Made by a program: the position numbers and the translations under genes. From Phaeophleospora eucalypticola (taxonomy: Eukaryota > Ascomycota > Dothideomycetes > Mycosphaerellales > Mycosphaerellaceae), in the NCBI GenBank assembly GCA_022814565.1, contig JAKLNG010000005.1, positions 1,550,001 through 1,614,000 of the forward strand: a stretch of 64,000 nucleotides of DNA. The letters are read 5' to 3'. The notes beneath the pieces are model-generated. The model had not been told where the DNA came from. It ran no database searches and saw nothing but the letters and a program-made list of their open reading frames with translations. Shown piece by piece: positions 1-10,191 of the stretch (its first letter is position 1; each line of letters starts with the position of its first letter).

Positions 1-366
1 GACATTTCTGGAGAGCGCTATCGAGGCGCAGAAGGAGGTAAGCACTTCAATACCCTATTGGCCTGATGAGTAACAGTTGCTGACAACTTTGACCAGCTCA
101 TCGAATTATGGGAGACCTACCTCCTGCAACTCGACAGCGATGAGGATGGTCCGCCGCTTATGCCAGCGGGCGTTGTCGCTGAGTCGGAAGCGCATGGTCA
201 AGCAGACGCACCAGCCACATCCGAAGCCCAAAACGCGGAGAGCGAAGAAGCGAGGCTGTCCGGAACTACAGCTCGAGACAGCGAGGATATCATGCGAGGA
301 GGTGATACCAGCGCCTTCGAAGAAGCTGCGCGGGCTACTGCTGCTCTTGGGCAGGATGACCATTAG
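1..366 (+). CDS. C-terminal end of an unidentified protein (partial, cut by window edge)
   Basis: Only the 3' end is present. Exon 1..37 runs into a GTAAGC donor; the intron is 38..96 and ends in GACCAG; the last exon is 97..366 with the stop at its end. The frame is continuous across the junction (phase 0). The residues around the junction are amphipathic (FLESAIEAQKE, then LIELWETYLLQLD), suggesting a helix or coiled coil. They are followed by about 70 acidic, Ala/Glu-rich residues that look disordered. I do not recognise the family, and the upstream part needed to name it lies outside the window. Confidence 0.6.
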
Positions 367-762
367 CGGCCGTTGTTGTATCAGCCGCAAAAGTCACATG
401 CGGAAACAGTAGACTGCGCGAGATGGTCGAATGATGGCACAGCGTCTAGACGCCTTCTTGTAGCAGTAAATTGAGCGTACTCGTTGCATATGCAAGATTT
501 GGACGCGATGAACCTCACCAACCCACAGGCACGCGTAGGGTCTGTCTGCGTGCCATGAGACCTCTCAACTCCATCGCTAAGTGCAAGAAGCAGAAGTCAA
601 TTAAACACGCGAGGAGTTCACTCTAGGAACGTCAAACGAGGGTCCGGTGACCGCTATGAAGGAAAGCGGATGGACGTGACAAATTGTTCCAGTCGAAGAT
701 GAGCCAAAAGCGGACGTCAGCGGAAAGAGAGAGAAGAGAAGAGGGAGCCACTTCATCGCCGT
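367..762. other. Intergenic, tail-to-tail
   Basis: This 396-bp stretch lies between the ends of two convergent genes. I see no coding potential, RNA gene or repeat here; it probably holds both 3' UTRs. Confidence 0.5.
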
Positions 763-2864
763 TTACTTGCTCCCAGTATCCTCCGTCTCCTGCGCGGCCT
801 CCCACTTACATCTCGGACACTGGCAGTCTCCGCCCAGGGCACCTCTTGCCCACTCCCTCCTTTCTTTCACCGGTAGGTCGATATCGCAGTAGTGATTCAA
901 GATCTCTTCGTCTTTCTTGATGCCGGCCTGCGAGGAAGCCTTTTTCTCGCCCCCTTTTCCAGTCCAAGCCACGCGCTCGTTCCTTGCCCAGAATTTGATA
1001 CTCCCGCCCCATTCCCAACTCACATTGGGATCGCAGCTGTGGTTTGCGAGACACCACATGGGATGTACGGCGCTGACTTCGGGGCCGCGAATTGCTCGTC
1101 CTCCGAGGCCGGATAGACGAGCAGATGCTGTGCCTCGGAACTTGGCGTAGAGGGTGTTGAATATCCAGACATCGAAGTGTGGTGAAGCGAAGATGTCGAT
1201 GTCCATTTTTTCGAGCATGTGGAATGGAAGCCGAATATTGTGCTCGAAGCTGAAAGGCAAGGTGCGCGGCACGGTGCACGCGTCTGGTGAATTCAGGTTC
1301 GTGTAGACTTGATAATCCGGGTCGGGAGTGGGTTCAAAGTCACCCCAAATGTACTTGACCTCGTGGATGTTGAGGGGATAGACCTCTTGATTCTCGGCAA
1401 GAGCCATCGCGCGGAGTAGCAGGAGAGAGTATAAAGAGTCCGCGGCCTGAGCGGGTGGCACGTCTTTGGCGATCGCTTCTACGTCCTTCCCGCAGAGAGC
1501 TGGGTGGTAGCTCTCTATGGCTTCGTCGTGGCACCATTGGCTGCAAAAGACAACTTCGCACTCTGGACAAGCCACGACTTCTGAGCCTTCTGGACTGTTC
1601 AGCTCCGGGAGATCCGCGCTACAGGCATCGCAAAGAGCATCTTGAAGCTTGTTGTTTGCTGTTAAAAGGCTTGTCTCGTCCAGGATTTCTTCGCCTGCAG
1701 CGATATCCTCTTTCGCGAATACTCCCAGTTGCGTCGAGATTCCTCCCTCTTCGCCGCCCAGGGCAGGAAGATCGACAGCGCGTACCTCTAATTTGCTCGA
1801 AACGTATTTCATCAAATTGTTGAGCTCGTCCAGTAAGTTCAGTCGGTCTGGCTCCATATTGTTCCACGGATATACTTCTCGTCTGACCAACCCACTGTTA
1901 GGCCAATCGGTGAGAGGCGCGCTCACGCTCTCTGGACGCGGAACTTCCAGCTTGTCGCCTTCTGTGAAGATGAAGGAGCGAATTTCTCCAAGCTCCTTGT
2001 CTCCAGGGAAAAGGGTTGTCGCCTGCCTATTGTACGACAAAGCACTGCGTAAACAACCACATAGCAGTAGAGCGCGTGTAAATAGCCGATACATTACTGC
2101 TCGGTAATGCATCTTCAGCCAAAGTGTAAGCTCGACATCCAAAGTAGGATCGAGCTCGGTTGGAGTGGAATTCTGCAGCTCAGCGTCCATTGCTCTCCGA
2201 ATGACATCGATTCTTTCTTCCAGGGGCTGCATCTGAATTACCGCCTTCAGAGAATCGGACGCTTCATCATGATACTCCTCTGCCTCGTTGTCTAGCGCAT
2301 CAGAAAGCAATAGAGCCTTGTAGGCAGCGCCCGCCGCCAAGTCGGGATATCCAATACCGAGAAAGTCGATCGCAAGAATTAGATACAAGGGAAGGCAATA
2401 AGGGTAGTCTTCAAGACGTAAGAATGCCGCCCGAATTCTTCGCAAGCGAAATCTTCCGGAAACATTTTGCTGAAGAAACAATCAGCCTACCTTAAACTGC
2501 TATCGGCCGAGCCTTTGTTGGCTTTGCTTAGTAGCGATGTACGCACCTCCGGATATCGATGGCTTGATCGAAGGCTGCGGAGGAGGTCGTCGACAAGACC
2601 TTCTTCCGGCAAGTCACTGGGCTGAGTCGCCTGGGCATCAGCTCGAAGCGAAGACTGTCCATTCGATCCAGCTATCTTAGCATGCCGCGGCGCTGTCTCT
2701 GTCGTGTGTTGCGTAGTGGGAACAGCCTTCTGGGAAGAGTCTGCAGGATTCGCTGAAGAAGATTGGCTGGACTCCGATAGCAGCAGTTTGTACGAGGCCA
2801 AGGTCTGGTTGAGTCGATTTAGCGCGCTGTCCACGCTCTCGATGGACGCTTTGTATCGATCCAT
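763..2864 (-). CDS. SET/MYND-type (SMYD-like) protein lysine methyltransferase
   Basis: The model is two exons, 2864..2547 and 2469..763, with a 77-nt intron (GTGCGT donor, TTCTTCAG acceptor, phase 0), giving 674 residues. The N-terminal half is helical and TPR-like. From about residue 355 a SET domain begins (GVFAKEDIAAGEEI). It is interrupted at about 385-430 by a MYND-like zinc finger (CDAC, CPEC, FCSQWC, HPALC) and resumes with the SET core LANHSCDPNVSWEWGG. A post-SET cysteine cluster (CQCPRCKWE) closes the protein. A SET domain split by MYND is the SMYD arrangement; such enzymes transfer methyl from S-adenosylmethionine to lysines of histones or other proteins. The substrate cannot be told from sequence. 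The ATG at 2864 was preferred because the upstream reading looks non-coding. Confidence 0.85.
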
Positions 2865-4461
2865 AATTCGGCAGCTGTAGCGTGACGATGTCACCGTGAT
2901 GGGAATGTGCTGCTTCGTTTTCGGACGAGAAAGTTTTCCATGTTGATGCCAAGCAAGAAGGGCCGTGCTCGCAGCTGTCACGTGGCACGTGGCACGGAGC
3001 TCGGTTCGCTCCCGGATTCTTGGCTTCGATGAGGCTGATCGTTTCGTCGATGCACGATGCACTAGAGTCACTAGAGTCAGGTACTCGAGACTCTATGGCC
3101 CTATTGGACAACCAGACGGTGATGCGCGTCGGAACAGCGCTGGTGACTGGAAGCGGATTGCCGACGCCATCAATCTTCGCGATGGCGATGAGGTCCTGCC
3201 GTCGGGACATTTCTACTGCAGTCGTTCCGACCACTTGCGTGTCGAAGCACACGTTCATGCTGCCTGCCTGCCTGCTCGTACAACGGAGGATAGCAATCTC
3301 CTCGGGAAAGATTCCTCCTCTCCGCTCCGTATCATACAGCCGCGAGATTCCATAGCCGCCACGGCCGCGGGTTCCTCCCTTCCACACATTTGAGTCTCAG
3401 CTAGCAGTGCATCGAGTGATCGCACTCAGACCGAATGTCTACATGCATATCTGCTCCTTCGACTGCAACATAGCTCCCGCGGCGACCCATTAAGTGCGTG
3501 TCTAACCGACTTGGCCATGAAGTCGTTATAGCAGGAAGTCAGTGCATCATCCCTCGCAGAGTAGAAGTCCTGCAGAAGAGCACACGAGAACATGAGACTG
3601 GGATGATCAGTTCCAGAGGCGTGAACTCGAATGCAACCTTAACATGACACACGCCACAGCATGCATGAAACTTTGGTGTAGATGATTTTGCTTTTGCTGT
3701 TCTCTGCTCTGACAGCCGGCAACGCTCAATAGTCGCATCCGACCAGGCATCGCTCTCCAAAGGTTCCAATAGTACGATGCAAATTGGAGAGCTCCACAGC
3801 TCGTACTAGCGGGGTGAAATGGTCACAAGACAAAAGAGATATCGAATAACCCAGCGCAGTAGCCGGAGAAAGACTAAGGCCACTGCTATCTCCTGCATAA
3901 TCGGCGATGCCACACCGTGTACGTGGACAAGTCCCACTCGTAACCAACGAAGAGCTGCTGATGATTCACGTTCAGGAAAACATCCTGTGCGCGCATGCTC
4001 CTGTTTCAAGAGACCAGACTGCGACTGCGACAACAAATTTCGTTACAGGATTAAATTCCAGTGTTTTGTACATGAATATCCTCAGTCGCTAAATGCTAGT
4101 ATGGGTATCTCTAACGTATCTCATCAATCGTTGCATGGTCTTAGCCATATCATGAATTCCTCGTAACGTCGATCGCCGTGATTCCTCTCAAGCCAATGTG
4201 AATAGTGCGACTTGTCCTCGGCCTGCCTCTCAAATTCACGATTGCTAGTCCGTAATCATTCTTCGCGAATATCTCAAGCGGAAGCTTCGTGTACTTTAGG
4301 CTCGTGTGGCGCAAAGTCCTGGAACGTTGAGGAGCATGCCAGTGAGGATCATGCCCGAAGCATATCCTGGGTTCGATGCGTCCAGCGAGGCTTTGAAAGG
4401 GTTCAGTTCACAATAGAGTGTTGGTGGCATTCGGTTGGGTCCAGAAAAGTGTCTTCCTCTT
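2865..4461. other. Intergenic
   Basis: This 1.6-kb stretch holds the 5' flank of the SET/MYND gene and the 3' flank of the small CxxC gene. Several open frames of 60-236 codons occur on both strands, but none has a recognisable domain or a convincing start. I see no RNA gene. Confidence 0.4.
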
Positions 4462-4962
4462 TCATCTCTTGCCGAATCCAACAAGGGCTGCACATCTTGA
4501 GCAGTACCATAGATTGAGGCCATAGGAAATCATGTTACTCTTCCCCGTCTTAACATCGATGCTGGGCGTCCTCTGGCAACGAGAGCACCTGGCAAACTCC
4601 GGTGTTGACATGCTTGAATCGATCGAGGAAGACTCGGATGAGCTGCCAGAAGATGCCGAATCATCGCTCGTCACATGCAATACGTTTTGCACAGGATTGG
4701 GTCTCGGTCGAGGGTTGTGTCCGTGGGCCGCCGATGTTTGTATCGACATGAGGTTTGCAGCCATGTCCGAATGGATTGGCTCGTAGGCTGCTTGGTCGAT
4801 CTCACGATATGCCAGCAAAGGGTGTCCTGGATAGGCAGAAGTTTCGCCAGAGATTGAGAGTGCCGGCGAGCAGGAAGGTGTTTCGGTAGAGTAGTGGTTG
4901 TACGCTGGAGGGATGGTGGTGAAGTAGTCGAGGCGTTGGTAAGAATCGCTGTATGGGAGCAT
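4462..4962 (-). CDS. Small orphan protein with a C-terminal CxxC...CxxC zinc-ribbon-like tail
   Basis: A single exon encodes 166 residues from the ATG at 4962 (MLPYSDSYQR). The frame is open further upstream, but that part is Arg-rich and lower in quality, so I chose the internal start. The first two thirds are Ser/Pro/Tyr-rich and probably disordered. A poly-Ser/Asp patch (DDSASSGSSSESSSIDSS) is followed by a compact tail with two CxxC knuckles: CSRCQ, about 25 residues, then YCSRCAALVGFGKR. Four cysteines in this spacing can hold one zinc. I do not know a named family; a low-affinity nucleic-acid or protein-binding ribbon is possible. The gene stands alone. Confidence 0.6.
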   Translation of the reverse strand: MLPYSDSYQRLDYFTTIPPAYNHYSTETPSCSPALSISGETSAYPGHPLLAYREIDQAAYEPIHSDMAANLMSIQTSAAHGHNPRPRPNPVQNVLHVTSDDSASSGSSSESSSIDSSMSTPEFARCSRCQRTPSIDVKTGKSNMISYGLNLWYCSRCAALVGFGKR

Positions 4963-6808
4963 AGCAGCGATCACGGCAGGTGTGAGGGTGTATTTGAGCG
5001 ACGCAGAAACGCGGGAATGCGTGTCTGATTGCAGGCCAAAGGATGAAGGATTACGAAACCTACGAAACCTGCGACGGCGCGCATGATTGGAATATATGAA
5101 GGGCGTGGACCGCAGCCAACACCCGAATCTTCGATGCCTAGTGAGAAGCGAGGAGCGATCGAGGATTCGAGGGCGAAAGGGCAAGGCCGAGAGCGCGCAA
5201 GGCTCCTTCAGGCTAGGCGGCCACAGCGATCAGAGATCCTGAAGAAGCTTCAGCCACGATCGCGATCTCCCTGTCATTGGCCCGCTGGCCCAGGACCTGA
5301 GCCCGCGTCGCCCACCACGCCCACGTCTCTGCTTGCTTGCATCACCTGAGGCTCATGTGCTGGCCGTGGTTGTCCGTCGCACCGCCAACCACAGCATCCA
5401 TTGCGAAGCTCTTCTCCGTCCATCAAAACTCATCGCGATTCCCCCATGACACGCGTCTCGAACTCGTTCCATTCTACTCGACACGCTGGACTGCTCCCTC
5501 CTCGGCACCACGCTGCTATCAATGCTCGATAGTGTGCCGCCAAGACACGTAGCATTACCTCCTACTAGCAGCATGCCCATTGTTAGGCCCAGGCGATAAT
5601 CAATCAGGCCCCGCCGGCGTCTGCCTGCGTGGAGTAGGCACAACAACGAGGCCCGCCGTCGCAGCTTCCGACAAGGTTGGCAGACCATCCAGCCGAAGCG
5701 CCCGGCGAGAGCGATGCCTCGAGAACTACCAGCATACGCCTGAGGATGCCGCGACATCCCGAGCGTGCAATTAACCTGTTGCTGGCTCCTTCAGCTTGGT
5801 CTCAGTCGGCCCACGATTGCCTCGCGACGCCCAGCGTTTCCGCTTCCCTCATCAAGGCAGGTTCTCTCGCAGACTTCGTCGGACCTGCAATCATCCTTCT
5901 GACCAAAGCCTCCAAGTTCCCGGAACCTTTCAGCCTGGATGCGGAGGAGGAGAGTCTCCATTAGCCACAGCAGCGATAAAATGGAACGGTGCAGCCACGC
6001 AACCGTCGTGTGGGAAAGATTTACACGGGTAGCAGCGGGCCGCTCCTCAGGGTCTGGAACGCAACGCCTTGAAGATACCCTTGCCACAAGCTGTGTTCCG
6101 CAATCACTCCGCTGCCAGTATTCGAAGACTATCTCAGTACAAAATGTCCGGCTCTCCATAAGGGATGTTCATGGTCAATGAGATAAAGAGTAGTTACAAA
6201 CGCAGTCTATGCTGCTCTACAAAGACCACACCTCTTTAGTAGACTCGGAGCCTGCTCCAAGTGTGAGGCCACAGGTCTAGACCCCCTCCTTGTAGAAGCC
6301 GGCATTGGCTTCAAACAAGCTCGATCACATGCCGGACAGTTGGAGCCTTGGGAGCTTGAAGTAAGTGACTTTCAAACCAGGCGCAGCACTCTGCATGGCA
6401 GCCAGCATCTGAAGCTCTCTCACGACGGCCCGAATGACGGCCGTTGGTCTAACTTTGGTGGTGTTGCTGGTCATCGGCCTGTCGAGACTTCTGCTTCTCC
6501 GCAAAAGCCTTCCGCATGTGTTGCACATCCTATGACAGAATAAGCAGGTCGCATGTAGTTGTGGTAGCTAGAACTCTAGCCATTCAGTCGGCGACCAAAG
6601 GTGCAGAGTGAGTGGCTCCCAGCACTGCCCAAGGAGCGGCCTGTCTCCAGCATTAGCATTCTCCGATATAGGAAATGGGCGGCGTGAAATAGTTCTCGTT
6701 CCAGTGCACAATGGCTAGTGGAGTGAGAATGCCCTTCGCGATGACTGACGCGACCATCCATCGATTCCGAATTCGCGCTGGGGTCTCAAGGGGAAAATGT
6801 TCATTCCA
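4963..6808. other. Intergenic
   Basis: This 1.85-kb gap contains the upstream region of the small CxxC gene and the 3' flank of the MGMT gene. Open frames of 60-134 codons are present on both strands, without recognisable domains. I see no tRNA, repeat or array. Confidence 0.4.
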
Positions 6809-7205
6809 TTAGACAGTGAAGTTGTTCCACATTCTCGACTTGTCCTGTAACATGCCACTGAGGTCGAAGAGAACGCCTTCTTGCCTGAGCAGGTCTAACT
6901 TCATCTCTTGATTGACACCACTTGGAGCTTTCTGCCTTTCGCCTCTGAAGCCACCGACATACTGCAGTGCATGTGTGAGAAAGGGTATGATTGTTTTCGA
7001 GGATTTGCCTTACACCATTAGCGCCGATGACTCTGTGACAAGGGACTTCAGGCGCGAAAGGATTTGTCCTCAGAGCGCCACCGACTGCCCTTGGGCTTGA
7101 TGCAAGAGCCTTGGACAAGGCTGCATATGTACTCACGCGACCCTCTGGTATTTGCTTGAGAAGCGCGTAGACGCGTTCTTGGTGGTTCGTGACCGGCTTT
7201 GACAT
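6809..7205 (-). CDS. Short methylated-DNA--[protein]-cysteine methyltransferase
   Basis: The exons are 7205..7014 and 6961..6809, with a 52-nt intron (GTAAGG donor, ACTGCAG acceptor, phase 0), giving 114 residues. The protein is the isolated C-terminal DNA-binding and active-site domain of the MGMT/Ada family: helix-turn-helix region PEGRVSTYAALSKAL, RAVGGALRTNP, active-site PCHRVIGANG, then GGFRGERQKAP after the splice. Cys56 in PCHRV is the methyl acceptor that directly repairs O6-methylguanine in a suicide reaction. Alkyltransferase-like proteins such as fission yeast Atl1 have Trp there, so this one should be a true transferase. It lacks the N-terminal domain of longer family members. An upstream in-frame ATG at 7262 is possible but less conserved-looking. 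It is transcribed divergently from the MFS gene. Confidence 0.88.
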
Positions 7206-7683
7206 GCTCGACGTTCCGTTGATCTTAGGTAGCTGAACGATGGTCGCGGAGAGTAGAAGCAAATGCTCTGGAATGATCGCCGTGCTGGCTATTCATCTGC
7301 ATCACGTCTCGTCTTTAGTGTCTTTGTTGTGGATGTGATCGAACACTTCCAGAGCAACCTGGGGCATGGCCAGAAGTCGCCGCAAGAGCTGTTCCCGTGC
7401 AGCGACTTCTGGCAACCCCGCGCAGTGCTTCAGGTGACGTTGCCTACGAGGGCTGCCACTTCACTTTCGATCCCAACATACGCGCCAAACGTAAGGCTCT
7501 CGTTGTACTATCGGACTCATGGGGCATGACTTGGACGGCTTGAGACGGCAACAATGGTATGCTAAGGGCGCGAGGCCCCGTACACGAAACCGCGGGACCC
7601 GAATATTCTTCGACTTCGACTCGCAGGGCGCCGACAACACCTCGATCCCGCACACCGTCTCCGCATTTCGGCGGCCATTAAAC
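7206..7683. promoter_or_regulatory. Shared divergent promoter region (MGMT / MFS)
   Basis: The 478 bp lie between the start codons of two divergent genes and so must hold both promoters. The transporter frame is open back to 7519, so a longer N-terminus for that protein is formally possible. No individual site is confidently assigned. Confidence 0.4.
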
Positions 7684-9582
7684 ATGTCTCGAATGGCTCG
7701 CTTGTTCCCGAAGCTTACAGCCTCCGGTTTACAAGCGACTACGTACCTGTTGGGCATTGCGCTTTTCAGCATCTCGTTCTTGGTGTTCCTCAATAGCAGC
7801 ATCTCTTTCGTTGTGACGGAAGTCATTGGGCAAAAGAGCAAGGTCGGGGATGCAGTTGGGACGCTTGGCTTCGCGGATGAGCTTCTTGCGCTCGTAGCAT
7901 GCCCATTATGGGGACTGTTGAGCGATCGAATTGGAGTAAGAGCAGTGGCAGTGACAGGATATTGCATTATTGCAGTCAGCTTGATATGCCTTGTGCAGAG
8001 TACAAATGTATATCCAGAGCTGCTGCTGGGAAGACTGGGCTTTAGTCTTGGAGGCGCAGCGTGTTCAACTATGGTCACGGCTGTTTTGCCAAGCATGGTC
8101 GCGAAGCGACCTACTGGACAGGACAATCGAGATGCAGAACATGTACATCCGAGTAGTCATGTAGCGAGGCTACAGGACGAAGAAAGAGCAGGGAGGAATG
8201 GGGTTATTGGTCACGCGACGTCGCCCAGCGTCAACAGTGAACTCACCATCACACCAGCAAGCTGGGCTTCGGAATCACGACGTCGCAATGGGGCACCACA
8301 GAAACAATTGACTGGGGAAGAGGAGGATGTGACAAATGATGCAAACACCACCGCAGGCACGTCTCAGCTAGCTGGACTTGTCGGGTTCTTCACTGGAGCT
8401 GGAGCGCTGGTCGCGTTGTCAGTTTTCTTGCCGCTGCCAGCCTACTTCCAAGACTCCGGCTACAATCAGGCGAAGAGTGTTCAGGCGAGCTTCTACGTCG
8501 TAGGAGCAATCGCATTCTGCGTGGCGATCTTCATATTTGCTGGCCTGCGAAATCTTCCTGGAGAAGAGAAGAAATCATTCTCGGCGCTACTCAGGCCTCC
8601 ATACGACGAAACGACGCGCGTTGGGGCAGGTGGTCATCTGCACACCACTCTGTCCCCGGCACCTTCATACATCGCTTTGGCAAAGGAAGCCATCAAACTT
8701 GGATTCACAGATCCAGCGATCAGCTTGGGTTACATAGGTGGATTCGTCGCACGCGCCTCTTCAGTAGGCATCAGCCTCTTCATACCACTTTTCGTCAACG
8801 CGTACTTTGTGGGTGAAGGCTTGTGCAAAGAGAATCCTGGAAACTTGCCAGATATCAAGAAAGAATGCGAGCGAGCGTACAAGCTTGCTTCTGCGCTCAC
8901 TGGCATTGGAGAACTGGCAGCTCTGATTTGCGCACCCCTTTTCGGCTGGCTAGGAGGTCGCGCTGCGCGAGGTAAACCAGAGTGGCCGCTGTTCGTTGCC
9001 GCGGTTGTTGGGGTCGCTGGATACGTGAGCTTCGGGCTACTCAGGAACCCAGACGCGTTTCATGGCGACGGAGGGCAGTGGGCGTTTCTGTCAGTCATTT
9101 TGATTGGCATCAGTCAAATCGGCGCCATTGTCTGTTCGCTTGGCCTTCTTGGTCGCGGCATTAACGCAAATACTATCGCAGCGCAGGGTAGCACGACTTT
9201 CGACGCGTCGGCTCCGCTGCGGGAAGATGAGGTTGGACTAGTCGAGGGACAGGAGGCAGCGCCCCTCCTTCCTAGCGCGCAGCCCAACTTGGATCCTAGC
9301 GGCGTCGATAGGTCACGTCTGAAGGGCAGCATCGCAGGCATCTATTCACTAGCAGGTGGGGCTGGAATCCTCCTCCTCACAAAGCTAGGTGGAGCTCTGT
9401 TCGACAGCTGGACTTCAGGCGCACCATTCTTCCTGATGGCCATTTTCAACGGCATACTAGCTCTCGCTATTCTTCTCATAGGAGGTGGAAACGCGGTGCT
9501 GAAGAGCCCTAAGGTTGATATCACGTCGCAAGATGTCGCGACTCATACTTATGTTCCTCATGACCGTGCGCCTGTAACATGA
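7684..9582 (+). CDS. Major facilitator superfamily transporter
   Basis: This is an intronless gene of 632 residues from the ATG at 7684 (MSRMARLFPK). The first membrane segment is GIALFSISFLVFLNSSISFVV. The MFS signature between helices 2 and 3 is seen as PLWGLLSDRIGVR, followed by further helices. A long polar central loop of roughly 100 residues separates the two halves, and there is another polar stretch of about 45 residues before the last two helices. The C-terminal half has GGFVARASSVGISLFIPLF and AGGAGILLLTKLGG. The family moves small solutes by proton-coupled or facilitated transport across plasma or vacuolar membrane. The substrate cannot be predicted. The upstream in-frame stretch from 7519 is Arg-rich and was judged 5' UTR. 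Confidence 0.85.
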   Translation: MSRMARLFPKLTASGLQATTYLLGIALFSISFLVFLNSSISFVVTEVIGQKSKVGDAVGTLGFADELLALVACPLWGLLSDRIGVRAVAVTGYCIIAVSLICLVQSTNVYPELLLGRLGFSLGGAACSTMVTAVLPSMVAKRPTGQDNRDAEHVHPSSHVARLQDEERAGRNGVIGHATSPSVNSELTITPASWASESRRRNGAPQKQLTGEEEDVTNDANTTAGTSQLAGLVGFFTGAGALVALSVFLPLPAYFQDSGYNQAKSVQASFYVVGAIAFCVAIFIFAGLRNLPGEEKKSFSALLRPPYDETTRVGAGGHLHTTLSPAPSYIALAKEAIKLGFTDPAISLGYIGGFVARASSVGISLFIPLFVNAYFVGEGLCKENPGNLPDIKKECERAYKLASALTGIGELAALICAPLFGWLGGRAARGKPEWPLFVAAVVGVAGYVSFGLLRNPDAFHGDGGQWAFLSVILIGISQIGAIVCSLGLLGRGINANTIAAQGSTTFDASAPLREDEVGLVEGQEAAPLLPSAQPNLDPSGVDRSRLKGSIAGIYSLAGGAGILLLTKLGGALFDSWTSGAPFFLMAIFNGILALAILLIGGGNAVLKSPKVDITSQDVATHTYVPHDRAPVT

Positions 9583-10191
9583 GCCGGACACGTTTGTATC
9601 CGCATCAATTGACACCGCTACTTACTCAATCCACTTTTCAAACGTGTCACCCCAGAATAAATCGTGCTTGTTGATTCCAATGGTGCAAAGAAAAAAATTT
9701 AAATATACCGACAATTTGCGACACTTTGCGACATGATGGTCACGTGCCATGGTACCACTTCGGCACGTGAAATTGACGCTAGTGAAGCTTATTTACGAAA
9801 ACCGCGTATTTCCACGTGCAGAATGGCTTATTCCGCCTGGAAAAGCAGTGCGGCAGCAGACAAGGTTTTCAAAGCCCGAGCCAGAGCGACAGCTGCTCTC
9901 TATAAGGAGTATCCCGCTCTATAGGAAGCCCCTAGTACATTTCAAGCCTACCTACACATTGCAAGAAACATTTCTCAGAAGGTGTGCAATGATCACTAAC
10001 CTCTCGGCAGTCATTGTTTATCGCTAGAAATACTCTTGGATTTTCTCTAGTATCTAAACAGTCCGCGCTAGGGACAGTACCACGAGGGATCTTTAGTCGC
10101 ATACAACCGAGAAGCTGTGCTAGCTCCTCTCTCCGCACCTGTGCGCGCCTTCCAACATCAACGAACGCGTCGTTATCGCTCAAGGTTTGGC
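9583..10191. other. Convergent intergenic region with three CACGTG boxes
   Basis: This 609-bp tail-to-tail spacer between the transporter and KMT6 contains an A/T-rich stretch near 9690-9710 and a direct repeat of TTTGCGACA. Three perfect CACGTG palindromes lie at 9741-9746, 9764-9769 and 9813-9818. E-boxes normally sit in promoters, but neither flanking gene starts here. No credible gene was found in the spacer. Confidence 0.55.

Noticed and set aside
2677..3387. 236-codon minus-strand open frame upstream of and overlapping the SET/MYND gene
   Set aside because: It overlaps the first SET/MYND exon in another frame, lacks a recognisable domain, and that exon has a better coding signal and correct splice continuity.
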